Assembly (NCBI GenBank): GCA_003508835.1
Contig: PUFA01000006.1
Coordinates: 2,666,001 to 2,730,000 of the forward strand
Length of the DNA: 64,000 nucleotides
Reading direction: 5' to 3'
Source: Eonycteris spelaea
Lineage: Eukaryota; Chordata; Mammalia; Chiroptera; Pteropodidae
Shown here: one piece after another, positions 31,721 to 44,950 of the stretch
Layout of the letters: each line of letters starts with the position of its first letter
How positions within the stretch are numbered: position 1 is the stretch's first letter
Program-made: the position numbers and the translations under genes
The notes under the pieces: model-generated
What the model saw: only the letters and a program-made list of their open reading frames with translations
What the model was told of the DNA's origin: nothing
Databases searched by the model: none

Positions 31721-34700
31721 CTGCTAGACTCTACTACCAGTGACATTCTGGGGTGTGGGCAGCAGACTGAGAGAGATACCCAACCTTCAGAATTTGGATG
31801 AGACACAATGGAGGCTCCCTCTCTCTTCCTATAGGAGGCATTTCTCAAGGGCAGAAAGGCCCTGATAAGCTTCTAGAATCCTAGGATGCAAAAAGAAAAA
31901 AAAAAAATGGAGTCTTGGAGGAACCACAGCAAAAAATCTTGAGTCCCCATCTGTTTATAATAGGAGCTTTGTGCCCTGTGTGTGAGTTCTCAGGGTTCAC
32001 CCATTCTTGCATGCATTCTAACCCAGAGTAGGTCAATTAGACCTACCCTCCTGGAGATCAGATTAGATGTTTTCCACTATTCACTCTTCTCTATCATCTC
32101 TGTGACTGGTCTGGCTGTTTGCCCTGTGGTCACAGGCCAAGTTTAATGGAGAAGCCAATTACAAAGGTTGAAGCCTCTGTAGGCTGGCCAATCAGGCAGG
32201 AGAGGAAGGGATCAGATTCTCGAGACAAAGGAATGCGTCAAAGGTGTCTCTGGCATCTGCAGAGGAATGATAAGATGTTGACGAAGGCAAAATACAGAGA
32301 ATTGTAAGATAACCAGAATCTGGTCATGGCTGAAAACACCATCATGAAAAGGGGGGTCCGGTAATTAACAGAGCTTACTCTCCTAGCTGAATGAATGTTT
32401 GTTGTTCCATTATCACTGATTTCCTCTGTTCACCAGGTCAGGCTACTGGCAATCCATAGTCCTGGAAATTCTGAACTGCACCAGAACTGTCCCAGTAGTA
32501 GGGAGACCATCTCTCCAGGATGATATTTATGAATCATCAGGTCTGGTTGGGATGGTGGAGTGTGGGCAAGGATCAGGGTCCAAATGATTAGCAAGGGGAC
32601 CGAGGAGGAGGTTTAGAGGTGTAGACAGAGGGGTAACAGGAAAGGGGATGAGATGAACAAGGCTACTAGGAGGAAAAGAGGAAGAGCTGGTCAGGAAAAT
32701 CTTTAAGGTAGGGTAGCGGGAACAGTTGTTACTAGTCAGAGAAGGGAAACTGGTAGGGCAGAAAGCTGAAAGAGATGAGTCATGCTGGGGAGTAAGCTGA
32801 GGGACAGAAGAGTGAGAAAGTAGGGAAGGAAGCTAAGGAAGGATTGAATAACGAGGGCGTAAAGGAAGAGGAGGTAAAGGCTGGGGCTGAGGTGGGGAAA
32901 TTTGAGGTTGCTTTCTTCTCATTTTTCCAAATGGCATGTGACTAGTTATTCGTCTTCTCAAAATGAGCAACTGGACATAAGTTCTGATGCATCCACCAGT
33001 TATCGCGCTTGCCACCCTTTGCACCATCCCATATGAAATATACATACTCCTCCTTTCAGGGAAAGTCAGTAGGCCCCACCCAAAAGGGAAATGGTCCCAG
33101 TTTCTAGGTTGAGGAGTGATCATGGGAAATAACAGAGAGCAGAAATGGGGCTGTAATATTAGTCTGTGTTCCTTTTTGATAACATGTAGTTATGTTCCTC
33201 ACTTGACAAAGATTGACCAAAGGACCCAGATAGAGTTATGGGGTTGGGACCTAGGGGAATGGATCTGAGGAAGGAATGGGCAAAGTGGGAGAAGTCAGTG
33301 CCCCATCTATTTAATTTACTATTTCTTCAAAGGCCTTCCTTTCACATCGTTTATATCACTGCATGAATGTGAGGCACTCAGAGAAGAAATATGACGTCTA
33401 TTTTATGATGAGAATACTGAAGCCAGAGAGGGAAGTATATAGGAAAGCAGTGGATGACACAAAATAGCTAGGATTAGAATGTGAGCCAAAAATCCAAAAA
33501 TCCAAAAATTTGAGAGTAGGGGGCACAGAGGAGAGTGCAGTAAATGGCACAGAGTACTGACAGCATGACTATTTTCATGTTTCTGTACATGATCTTGTGG
33601 CGGTGCTTCAGAGCAAAATTCAACAATATAGCTTTTGTGTTAATCCCTGTGGTTTCTTGATTTGTTGCCCAACCCTTAACTGGAACCAAAAACATAGGGC
33701 CAGAGCTGATGGAATGCCTGCCTACTGCAGGATGCCTAGTGGCCAGTTTGGGACTTTCTTGCTCAGTGCTTGTGATGCCTAACTCTATGTCAGATGATTT
33801 AGGAGGCTATTGTCCCCTCCCTTCTATGTTGTCTGATGTAGCAATTCTCTCTGCTTATCATTCCTGGTATATGTGACCACCACTCAAATCATAAACCTCT
33901 TTGGTCCCCTATTCTCTCCTATACTTTTAATGCCATAATGTTCTGGTAACTCCTTCCTTTCATACTTCACTAAAGTTTCCGTTGCTGTCCCTGGAAAAAG
34001 TCCCTATTTCTTTAGGCCATTTCTTTGTTGACTGTGTTCCTTGCATCTCCTGGCTTTATCTGTAACTTGGATTTCCCTTGAGGACATTGCTTCCCTTGCC
34101 TGTCCCTCAGTAGAGACTTCTTTTTGTCTCAGCTCTAAAAAGTACTTCATGGTGGGATGTGGTGTGTTCTTGTTCCTTCTGACTTCTTTCAAACCATTAT
34201 CCCTCTCTTTTTACTAGCAAAACTCCTGCTTCATAGAAGCTTTGTTACCCATCACCACATTCCTGGCACTGTCACCTTGAGAGCTCCTGGATACTCTTTT
34301 TTTTTTTTAATGAAAACTTTGTTCTTTTCTCAAAGCCTTAGTCTTGTTTCCATCATCCTGAGTGATTTCTGTGTCCATGTGATTTCTGTGTCCACCTCAT
34401 TTAATGCTCTAGCCTCTCCTTTCCTTAATTTATTACTAAAGCCTACCACCCACATACTCCTTTAGCTGCTTAGAGCACACCTATTTTTTTCATTACCCCC
34501 AAATTATCCCACTTCTGAGATTGCTTATTCAGATATCGTATTCTCTGACTAGTACTTTTTTTTATTTTTGACAGCGTAATCACTCAATTGCTTTCACCTC
34601 CCTGGAAACTCCAACCCACTGACTCTTACTTTCTTCTTGTTTTTAAACTCTGATTCCCCTGTTTCTATTTCTCTTTCTACCCACTTTAGAGTCTATGATT

Positions 34701-35194
34701 TATAATTTCAGTGACTTTCTTACCAGGATGCTAAACTGTGCTGTCATAACATCGTTTTATTGTACTTTCCTGGGGGTAAAAAACCCTAACCTGAGTGATT
34801 TTATGTGACTCGTCTGTGTTTTCAGATGAATGCTGCTGAGATATAATTTTATACTACCTGGAAGACTGATACTAAACTAATGGTCTAACTTCAACTTTAT
34901 TCTAAATAATACCCACAATGCTCAATACCCATGAGAATGTTCATGGCCATATTGTTTATTAGAGTAAAAAATTAGAAAATAACCTAAATGCTTATGAATA
35001 TAAACTTGGGTAAATCATAGTGTAGTCCCACCATGAAATATGAATAAGGAATTTCTATATGTAAAAAATAAAGACAGAGAAGTACTTGAAGTGACACTGT
35101 GGCAGTCTAGGATGGATTGTGTTTGGGGGGATATGGAATTTAATAGAATCTCTGAGTTTCCTGCCTAACAGATGAATCTAAGAAAAAAAAAACC
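31721..35194. other. Gene-free stretch, mostly unassigned
   Basis: No gene is supported. 31730-32540 and 33130-34480 look like old, unassigned dispersed or single-copy DNA. A minus-strand frame of 96 codons (33123-32833) with a proline-rich C-terminal part is the only notable coding-like piece, and I cannot name it. Confidence 0.45.
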
Positions 35195-36720
35195 TGTCTT
35201 TCATTACAGGAAATGACAAGATTTCTGAGTGTGATTCTGACAGGGAAATTACAAAAAAATGTACACTACAGGCCAATATTAATCATGAACACAGATTCAG
35301 AAATCCTAAACAAGATATTAGCTTACTTAAGCCTGCAGTACATACAGAGGCTAATACATCAGGACCATGATGGGTTATTTGAAGACCTTAAGATTGACCT
35401 AACATTTGAGAGTCCATTAATGTAATTTACATTATTAACATAATACAGCGGGAAAGTCATATTACCATCTCAATAGATGCAGAAAAGCATTTGATAAAGT
35501 TCAACTATTTGTCTATGCTTGATAAACTCTTTTGAAAATTAGGAATAGAAAAGAACTTCCTTAATCTGCTAAAAAAAAATTCTACACAAAATCTATGGCA
35601 AGCTATAGTAACATGTTGATATTTTCCCTTTAAGATTAGGAATGAGATAAAGAATTCTACTATCAGCACTTCTATTTATAGTGTACTATAAATAGATACT
35701 AGTAGTTGAATGAGGCAAGAAAAAAATAAAAGGTATAAATACTTTTAGAAAAAACAAGAACATGGCTGTATATGTAGAAAATCCAAAAGAATTTAGAGAT
35801 TAACTATTAGAAAAACATGAATTTATTACTGTCATCAGATCAAGCTCAAAATACAAAAGTAATTGTATTTCTTCTCTCCAGCAATAAACAATTAGAAAAT
35901 AAAAATTTAAAGAAATCATTCCAATCACAATAGTATCAAACTTATCAAGTACTTAAGAATGAATCAATTGTGCAAGATCTTATACAAAATTTGTTAATTA
36001 TTATTGAGAGAAACTAAAGATCTAAATAAATGGAGTGATATAACATGTTCATTGATAGGAAGGTTCAATATTGTCAATATGACAATTCCTAATTTCCTCT
36101 AATTTGATAAACATTGCAAGAGCAAACAAAATACTAGCGAGTCTGATTTTTAAAAAAAAATTTGGAAAGGTGGATGAAGATGACAACCTGATTTTAGAAT
36201 TTATATAGAAATGTCAAGAATTAAGATGATCCAAGACAATTTTGAAGAATAATACAATTGGAGTACCTACTTTAGTGGACATGAAACCTTTATTATAAAG
36301 CTACAGTAATTAAGACAGCATAGTACAGTAATTAAGACACAAGGATAAATAAAAATAGACCAATGAAAAAGAATAGTTGAGAAACAGACCTATGTACATA
36401 TGGACACTTGATTTATGATGAGGAGGCCACTGCAGAGTAGTGGGGAAATAATAATTTGTTCAATAAATTGTGTTGAACAACTGGATTTTCATAAAGAAAA
36501 AAATGAAAAGAGACCCCTACCTCACACCAGACATAAAAACAAATTCTAGGTTGATTACTAATCAAATGTGAAAGAGAAAACAAAACACGAGAAAAATACA
36601 AGAAATAATAGAGTACTTTTATTATAACCAATAACCATGGCCCAAAGAAGAAATCAACATGGAAAATTAGGAAGTATTTTGAACTGAATGAAAAAAACCA
36701 CACACTAGAGAAATAGCACA
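35195..36720 (+). mobile_element. Old L1 ORF2 fragment
   Basis: Sense ORF2 runs in order: CAGGCCAATATTAATCATGA, ATCTCAATAGATGCAGAAAA, GAAACAGACCTATGTACATA and CCCTACCTCACACCAGACAT. Frames are broken throughout. Confidence 0.8.
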
Positions 36721-36949
36721 AAATTCATACACGAAAAAGAAAGGCCTGACATCAATGACTTCTACCTTAATAAACTAGAAAGAGAAGAGCAGATTACACT
36801 CAAAAGAAAAATTTCTTTTGCTTCAAATAAATGAGATAATGAAGTGGAAATCAATGAAGCAGAAAACAGTAAAAGAGAAAATTCATTAATGGTTCTTGAG
36901 TAATCAATGCTCACTCAAGAAGAAATTTAGTCAAAGGCCTTTATTTTTG

Positions 36950-37500
36950 AATAAATTAAATTTTTAGTTAGAAACATTCTCACAAAGTTCCAGCTTAGAC
37001 AGCATCAGTTGTGAACTCTACCAAACATTTAAGGAGGAAATACAAACTCTACACAAATTCTTCTAAAATAATCAAGAGAAAGGAATACTTCCCAACTTGA
37101 TCTATGAGGCAATCATTACTCCAATATCAAAACCAGACAAAACATTATAAGAAAAGAAACCATGGATCAATATTCCTTATGAACATAGATGAGAAACTCT
37201 AAGCAAAATTTTAGCAAATCAAACTCAACAGTATAATAAAAGAATAACACATCATAACCAATTATTATAGGGATGCAAAGTTGATTTGACATTAGAAAAT
37301 CAACCAATGTAATTCATCATATTAACAAACTAAAAAAAACACATGATCATCTCAACAGATGCAGAAAAAACATTGATAAAACCCAACATCCATTTCTCAT
37401 AAAACTCTCAGCTAAGTAGGAATAGAGGGACTTCCTTACCCGGATAAAGAGCATCTATGTAAACTCTATAGCTAAAATTATACTTAACAGTGAAAGGCAT
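36950..37500 (+). mobile_element. Second L1 ORF2 fragment, separate insertion
   Basis: It repeats an ORF2 portion already passed in the preceding element (ATTACTCCAATATCAAAACC, CATCTCAACAGATGCAGAAA). The two are therefore separate insertions, not one copy. Confidence 0.75.
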
Positions 37501-37504
37501 AAAT

Positions 37505-37690
37505 GATTTTGCAGTGATGATGAGAATGATGATACTATTGATGATGGTAATGATGATGATGAGCTGGGCGATAATATTCAGAATAATAATGCAATAGGAA
37601 AAGGATGATATGTTGGGAGCGATGAGAATACTAATGGGGCGATGAGGTTATGATGATGTAATGTATGGTGAAAATAACAGGGTGATGGTG
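37505..37690 (+). repeat. Degenerate (GAT)n/(GATGAT) repeat
   Basis: Imperfect GATGAT/AATGAT triplet runs, decaying outward. Confidence 0.7.
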
Positions 37691-39210
37691 GTAGTGAGTG
37701 AAGGTGCTTTGGGTATGTGGTTAGTAGCTAGTGTACACACTTGGGATAATTTAGGTAAAAGTTAAAACAAGTTTCTTTAGATGCCTCTGAGGGATACTGA
37801 GTTACTTCTGGTCTTCCTGCTTAGCTGCTATTGGCCCAGCTACCTAATAAGCTGAAGTTCTTAATGATGTTCCTCCCATATTCTTAAGCACTGAATTTAA
37901 CAAGTCTCCTAGGACTTTGCACTTCAGAGCAACTCAACTGTGGCTTAATTGGGCCACAGCCAGGAGGAGGACTCCTGGGGCAGAGGCACCCAGGAGTGGC
38001 TCCTAGGAACTGGGGAATAAACCTGGAAACTCACAGCAAGGTGGAAGGGGTTGGGGAAGTAAGTGATCAAGATATTACTTGTAGCTTAATTGGAAATAGA
38101 AGAGTGTAGCTTTCTATATAATTGACAGTCTTTATATCCTCCTGGGACGTCTCAAGCTAATACAGAGTTTGTGGGGATTTCTCAGTAGCTCAAAGTCTGG
38201 GGCCTATGATAGCTCTTGACAAGCCACATACACAATCCCAAGGCAGGCCTTGAGAAATTTTTCTCCACCTTGAGCTAGGCTTGACATCAAGTCAGTTGCT
38301 AAAAATCAGAGCTATTAGGAGTCTAAAAGGTGGCAGTGAGAGCCTGATTACATCAGAAATCCCTAAAGTGTTTTTATTGCTGTTATTTGTCATCTTTTTA
38401 ATTATCAGGTAAACAATACACTCATTATAAACATTGAAACAATACAGATACGTAAAAGTCCCCTTTGACTCTTCAATACTAGTCTCCACACCAGAGATTA
38501 AGTTTGCTTACAGATTTTAAAACACGTATGCTTTAACATTGCATGTACATGAATATATAGAAATATAATTTTGTTCTCTTTTTCCCAAGGTGGAGAGCTA
38601 TAATGACATCATAATATAATAGTAATATAAATGACATTATTTTACTGCTAGGACAAAAGGTATACATACTTTAAAAAAAATTTCAGCTTTATTGAGGTAA
38701 AATTGACTTACAAATTGTGAGATATCTAAAGTGTGTATCGTGGTGATTTAATATACATATGTATTGTGGAAGGATTCCCCCATCTAGTTAATTAACACAT
38801 CTACCGCCTCACGTATTTATCTTTTCTTTCTTTTGGTTGGGAGTGGATGGCAGCATTCAAGTTCTACTGTCTTAGCAAACTTCAATTCTAAACTCTGTAG
38901 TGTTATTAACTATAGTTTTCATGTTTTCCATTAGTTCCTTGGAACTTATGCATCTTATAGCTAAAATTTTGTACCCTTTTACCAACCTCTCCATATTTTC
39001 CCTACGCCTGTCTCTTTTTACCCTGTTTCTATGATTTTGAAAGTTTTTTTTCTTTTTTTAGATTCCACATGTAAATGATACCATAGAGTATTTGTCTTTA
39101 TTCACTTAACATAATGCCCTTAAGTTTCATCTGTTTTGTAGCAAATGGCAGGATTTCCTTTTCTCCTGGCTGACTAATATTCCATCACATATGTAACATA
39201 TAACACATTA

Positions 39211-39233
39211 TGTGTGTGTGTGTGTGTGTGTGT
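39211..39233 (+). repeat. (TG)n microsatellite in the L1 3' region
   Basis: About 11 TG units. Confidence 0.9.
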
Positions 39234-39692
39234 ATACATATACCACTTTGCTTTTATCCATTTAAGTGCTAATGGACATTTAGTTTGTTTTCATATCTTG
39301 GCTATTACGAATAATGAATGCTACATTAAACATAGGAGTACATATATCTTTTTAATATCCTGTTTCAATTTCCTTTGGATATATACTCAGAAGTGGAATT
39401 GTTGAATCATAGATAGTTCTAATTTTTTAAATTTATGAGAAATTTCCATACTCTTTTCCAAGTGGCTGCATCAATTTCTATTCCCACCATTGGTGCACCG
39501 GTGTTCCCTTTTCTCTACATCCTGTCAATACTTACCTCTTGTCTTTTTATTATAGCCATCCTAATAGGTGTGCATATCTCATACAGTTTTGATTTCTATT
39601 TCCATGATGATTAGTGATGTTGAACAACTTTTCATATACATGTTGGCCATTTGTAAGTCTTTTTTGGAAAATATATATTCAGACCCTTCACC

Positions 39693-39713
39693 CATTTATT
39701 TATTTATTTATTT

Positions 39714-39744
<31 letters not shown>
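39693..39744 (+). repeat. (TTTA)n microsatellite in the L1 3' region
   Basis: Runs of TTTA with a single break near 39716. Confidence 0.9.
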
Positions 39745-39950
39745 GTTGCTATTATGATATATGAGTTCTTTACAAATTTTGGATATAACCCCTTGTGAAA
39801 TATAGGGTTTACAATATTTTCTATGTAGAATCTATGTCCACCATTTTGTTATTTGTTTTCTCTATAGAGTATGAATTTTTTTTTATTCTTTGTTTACAGC
39901 TTCCTTTGTGTTAAACAGATATATTCTAGTTTACCAATGTAATTCCCTCA

Positions 39951-41345
39951 TCATTTCTGACAGTTTTTAAGTTATTTTTTTTAGTGGTTCCCTTGGGGAT
40001 TACAATTAATTTCTTAACATATAACCATCGAATCTACTGAAGCTTAATTTCAATAGTAAAAAACCCTTTTGCTCCTCTATAACTTCATTTCCTTCCTACA
40101 CATTTGTGCTCTTATTGACATTTTAACTGCATCTTTCTTATTGCATGCCCATCAACACAGCTTTATAATTATTTTATGCAATTATTTTCTAAATTGTGGG
40201 AATAAAATTTGCTAACAAAAAATACACATACTGACTCTTATACTTCCCTGTGTAATCACCTCTACCAGTGCTCTTTATTGCTTCATGCAGACCTGATGTA
40301 CCTACCATCTAATGTCCTTTCATTTCAGCCTGATGGACTCTCTGTAGTGTTTCATGTAGGGCAGGTTTGCTAACAACAAATTCTCTGAGTTTTTGTTTAT
40401 TTGGAAATGCCTTAATTCCTTCTTTGTTTTTGAAGGAAGTTTTACTCAACATAGAATTCTTGGTTGGAAGTCTTTTTTTCTTCTTTCAGCATCTTGAATT
40501 TGTTATTTCACTGGCTATGGCTACATGGTTTCAATGACAGCTGTTATTGTTGAGTATCCCTTGTGTGTGACAAGTCACTTCTCTTTTATTTTATAGATTA
40601 TGTCTTTGGTTTTGACAGTTTGGTTATGTATTTTAGATGTGGATCTCTATGTTTATTTACCTGGGGTTCATTAAACTTCTAAGATGTATAGAATAATGTT
40701 TTTCATCAAATGGAAAGTTTGGGGCCATTATTTCTTAAAATATTTCTGTCTCTCACTGATAATTCTAGGATTTCATTAAATGTATGTTGGTAAACTTGTG
40801 GTGTTCAATAGATCTCTGAGGCTCTGTTCATTTTCCTTTATTCTTATTTTCTGTTGCTTGGTCTCTTTAATCTCAGTTGACCTATCTTCGAATGTGCTGA
40901 TTTTTTTGTCTTTCTGCTAAAATATGCTATTGTTTAAATAGAACCCTTCTAGTTAATATAACCCCTCTAGTAAATTTTTCATTCAATTATTTGGTTCTCT
41001 TTAATAATTTGTCTCTTTATTGATATTTTCTATTTGATGATACATTGGTGATTTTATTCTTTCCTTGAGTTATTTTGGCATGGTTTACTTAGTTCTTTGA
41101 ACATATTTAAATAGCCGATTTTAAACTGTTGTTTAGTAAGCTCAACATGTATGTCTCCTCAAGAACAGTTTCTATTGATATGATTATTCCCTGTATGTAT
41201 GGGCCACACTTTGTTTTTATGTTGCATTTTTGTTGTTGTTAAAAATTGGACATAATATGAAGTGGAAACTCTGAGAATAAAATTATCCATGCTCCCAAGG
41301 GTTTGTGATAATTTGTTTTGTTACTTTTCTGAGCTAATTCTTTAA
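39951..41345 (-). mobile_element. L1 ORF1/5' region (HAL1-like)
   Basis: The antisense strand matches ORF1 and the upstream part of an old L1: TTTAGTGGTTCCCTTGGGGA, TAGGGCAGGTTTGCTAACAA, AGAATTCTTGGTTGGAAGTC and TGAACATATTTAAATAGCCG. It directly abuts the ORF2 tail and 3' UTR with nearly all of ORF2 absent. Confidence 0.65.
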
Positions 41346-41727
41346 AGTCCATTCTTTGTCATGTGTCATGGGCTACTGACATCTCCATTCAGCTAGCTTA
41401 GTAGCCAGACACTGATTGACAGAGATTTCCTTACATTCTTGAAACCAAAAAGTTTCCCAATCTTTGCTGAGGGACTCTGTGTGCATGTGGAGCAAGCCTT
41501 CAACTCTGCAGGCATTTGACTACTCCCTTAGCTCACTCTTACTTCGTTATTGTTCAGGGCCTCAAGAATAGTCCAAGGTGAGAACTTAGGACCTTTCAGG
41601 TCTTTTCTGAGCACGCTCATCGCCATAGGCATATGCCCAGCACTACACATATGACAAAGCTTTTAAAAGACTTAATAAATATCTCATTCAACAGCTTTTT
41701 CTTTTTAAGCTTTTGACTCTTTTCAAA

Positions 41728-42423
41728 CTTGTCGAGAAGGCCTTGATCTACTTCTGTGGTGAGTGAATCTTTATGAGAAGGCAAAGGTACCGGCACAGAT
41801 AATGACAACAGGGGAGAGTGGGCCCACAATGACACTGAAGCCCGTGATGAAGTCCAAAAGTCATTGAGGGATGTGTGAATAGGCCAGCTTCAGGATAGCA
41901 GGAACTTCACAAAAGTAGTGGTCAATTTTATTAGGGCTACAGTTGCGCAGGTGTATAGCAAAGAAAGTCTAGCACAGGCCACCACAAACCATAGGCTGCA
42001 CCCACACCCACCAGGAGGAGGCACACAGAGAGGCTCATGATGACCTTGTACTGAAAAGGGTGGCAGATCGCCGCGTACCCGTCCACAGCCATGATGAAGA
42101 AAAGTTAAGACTCAGTGATTATAGAAGAGGAAGATGTACATCTGGCCACACATCTAGCAAAAGAGACAGCCCTCTTCTTGTTGAGAATATGCATGAGCCT
42201 CTAGGGCACAGTGGTGGTGCCGTAGCACACTTCCAGCATGGAGGGAACAACAGACATGTGGAGGCACGAGTCCTGGTGAATGAGGGTGATGAGGAGGCTG
42301 TTGTTCACAAGGAACAGCAGGTAAAAGACTGGAAAGAAGGTGAAGAGCAGAGGATTGATCCTGAGGTTGGGGGAAGCTTAATACAATGAATTCTGTCACG
42401 GCACACTGGTTGACTTCCTGCAT
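41728..42423 (-). pseudogene. Olfactory receptor pseudogene, heavily decayed and 3'-truncated
   Basis: Class II olfactory receptor relic, a seven-transmembrane odorant GPCR family with single-exon coding regions. It starts at the ATG at 42423 (CAVTEFIVLSF). In shifted frames follow FYLLFLVNNSLLITLIHQDS (TM1-IC1), EVCYGTTTVP then a TAG where Gln is expected, MAVDGYAAICHP (the DRY motif reads DGY), YFCEVPAILKLA (EC2), and KAFSTS (family KAFSTC) near 41728-41745. The PMYFFLS motif is lost by a small deletion, and several frameshifts and stops occur. TM6-TM7 including PIIYS are missing. It is a separate gene from the receptor relic at 54 kb, with related EC2. I do not assign a subfamily. Confidence 0.88.
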
Positions 42424-42784
42424 TGTGATCTGTCTGTTTAAAGAGTTTTGGAGATATGTAATTTACTGAGTGTCTGTGTCGTGGGCATGTAAGAAAATTT
42501 CACACTCATTGTCTCATTTACATTTCCTAATAGGAAGTTTGGATTGGCAGATGGCAGCACGAGGGAAGTCCCTATGGTAGTTTGAGTGGTATTGGTGGTT
42601 GGTTCAGGATTTAGTCAAGGATCATAATGACAAAAATGGTGAAGATCAAGTCAGGGAAGTGCTATATGCTGTGTTCCATTCTTGTCTGTGGGTACCTATG
42701 CCTTCTCTTCCTGACACAACCTTGCTTTTCTCTCTATTATTCAGCCCATTTTCTGTTTTCTCTTGTTAGTACAGAAGGCACTAA

Positions 42785-42895
42785 GCCTTGGTTTAAGATT
42801 AGGGCCAAGGTTTGGACTATTATACTCATTATTTGGGTTAAGGTTTTTATCACTGTTGGGATTGGAGTAGGGGTAGAATCGGGGATTAGAATCAA
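42785..42895 (+). repeat. Degenerate G-rich hexamer repeat, telomere-like
   Basis: Units such as TTGGGT, TAAGGT, TGGGAT, TGGAGT, AGGGGT and GGGGAT follow each other at six-base spacing, approximating TAGGGT. It looks like an old interstitial repeat. Confidence 0.4.
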
Positions 42896-43761
42896 TGCTC
42901 TGTAGGACAAAAGTTAGAGTAATATTTAAGATGTAGCTTTTTCTGGTCAATGAAAGTTCACCGATGTTTGCTAATTTTGTCATCTGTTCAATGCATTTTT
43001 ACCCAATGCTTACTATTTATTATAAATCAGGGACAAAAAGAGTTATAAATAATCTAGGTGGAAAAAGTGATTTCACAGTCTACCAAGATACATTGTAAAT
43101 ACGTTGAAGTTATACGCAAAAAGTAAAACTAAAGCAACCTAGGAGAAAAGATATGAGTGAATGTTGATTATATGGTGGGACAGAGAAAGGCCTTTTAAGC
43201 GTCATCTGAGTGTTTCCCAGTAAATCCTTCAGCCTCATGGTGATGACCCTTTTCCCGTTTATATGCCAATGAGACAACATCGCTCCTCATTGGTCCGCTG
43301 TAAAGTCTGATACTTTCCCTAATATTTTGGAGGCTTCCTTATGCATCCCTGGTCACTTGCTTTAAAATCTATGCTCTTGTTGAATCCTTGACCCCTCCCC
43401 TCAACTGCATTGCTTTGTGTGGGTGCTGACCTTTTCAAGGTTCATTCCTGTTCTCTTTCTCCTTTACTCCCCAAACCTCACCAATACAAGATGGTCATTT
43501 GTAGACTTCCCTGAAGGCATGTTGACTTACAACGCAGCACAGAACAGAAAACCATTTATCGGTGAATATTCAATGTTACATAGTTCCTAAGTCATCTCTG
43601 CAGCAGTTTTGTCTAAGCGTTTCCCTCTATAGCCTCCAGTTACTGTTACCGGGGTCTGGTCTCCTTCCTGGAACCTCCTTCTATCTCCCTTGTGTCCCTG
43701 TTTAAGAGCTTTTACCCCCTGTCTCCTGGTTAGCCAGCCGCAACTTCCAAGACCTCCATTT

Positions 43762-43928
43762 CAGTGCTTCCGAATGATTCGTGCATCAGAATCACCTAGA
43801 GGGCTTGTTGCATGCTGCTGCGCCTCAAGCCAGAGTTTGGATTTATTAGGTCTGGGGGGAGCCGAGAATTTTCATATCTAACAAGTTCCTAGGTGTTGCA
43901 GATGCTGTCATACCTCGAGAACCATTGA
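43762..43928 (+). mobile_element. MER5A hAT-Charlie element
   Basis: CAGTGCTTCCGAATGATTCG, CATCAGAATCACCTAGAGGG, TTTATTAGGTCTGGGGGGAG and AACAAGTTCCTAGGTGTTGC follow MER5A in order. Confidence 0.8.
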
Positions 43929-44079
43929 TCTACTCAGTTGTACAGGGAAAGTTGGCTCTCTTGCAATTTCCCTGTGTTTATTATGCTCAGGCTGCTCACG
44001 TTCCCCCACCTAAATACTGCTATTATTTTCCTCTCACAGAAGCATAAAATAAAGGAAGAAACGGTAAAGGAAAAGATGA

Positions 44080-44950
44080 ATATATTTAGCCACATAAAAA
44101 AGAAAATTTTCTCTAAGTTAAAAAAAAAGTTTGTAACATATTGGAAGATAAGTGATTAATGTCATTGGAACAAAAAAATCTCTTCGAATACATAAAGAAA
44201 CACTAACAACTGAGACTGAGATATGAATAATAAATTCAAAAAGATTCAAAAGTTCAATGAAACCACAAAAGTTTAACCTTTATAATTATTGAAGATTGCA
44301 AGTTAAAGCATCAATGAAATAATAGCTTTTTTTTTAACCTATAAAATTGGCAAAAAAAATTCTTTTAAAATAATAATTCCTGGCATTGGCCAGTTTATAG
44401 TTAAATAGAAATTCTGATCTACTGCTATGGGAAATAAATTACTAACATTTTTCTGCAGGAAAATTTGTCAGTAATGTAATTTTACTTTGAAGAATTTTGC
44501 ATAGGGAATAAATTGGAGATATGGAGAGAGATTTTCATCAAGGGTATTGTTCATTGCATATTATTTCTAATAGAGAAAATGGAAAACAACCTAAACCTCT
44601 TATAATAGGGGACTGGTTAAATAAGTTATGGTGTATTGATGATTGAATACCTGTAGCCTTAAAAATCACATTTGGAAACTATTTTACATTGTGGGACAAT
44701 GCTCCAATAGATTATTAAATTTAAAAAAGCAAGAGATGAAACTATGTTCGACCCAAGTCCTAACAGTATAAGGATTAATGTGCATAGACGAAAATCAGAA
44801 AGGAATATACCAAAGGTTAAACAATGGTCCATTTTGGTGATTAGACTTTAGGTGGTATTTGTTTGCCTATGTCCTCTGAACTTACCACCTTTCCTCAATG
44901 AACATGAATTACTTTTATAATGAGGAATAAAGTTTAAAATGATACCCTGA
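44080..44950 (+). mobile_element. Old L1 3' region
   Basis: Sense 3' L1 features: GCATATTATTTCTAATAGAG, GGGACTGGTTAAATAAGTTA and ATTTTGGTGATTAGACTTTA. No open frame. Confidence 0.65.

Larger units (their letters stand above)
38660..39950 (-). mobile_element. L1 3' region (ORF2 tail and 3' UTR)
   Basis: Antisense 3' UTR (TTTCAGCTTTATTGAGGTAA, TAGATTCCACATGTAAATGA) followed by the ORF2 3' tail (AATTTCTATTCCCACCATTG). Confidence 0.8.
42424..44079. other. Gene-free stretch right of the first olfactory receptor relic
   Basis: No gene is supported. It contains the telomere-like tract (42785-42895) and a MER5 element (43762-43928); the rest is unassigned. Confidence 0.5.

Noticed and set aside
42060..42389. 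109-codon plus-strand frame
   Set aside because: It is the antisense shadow of the first olfactory receptor relic.
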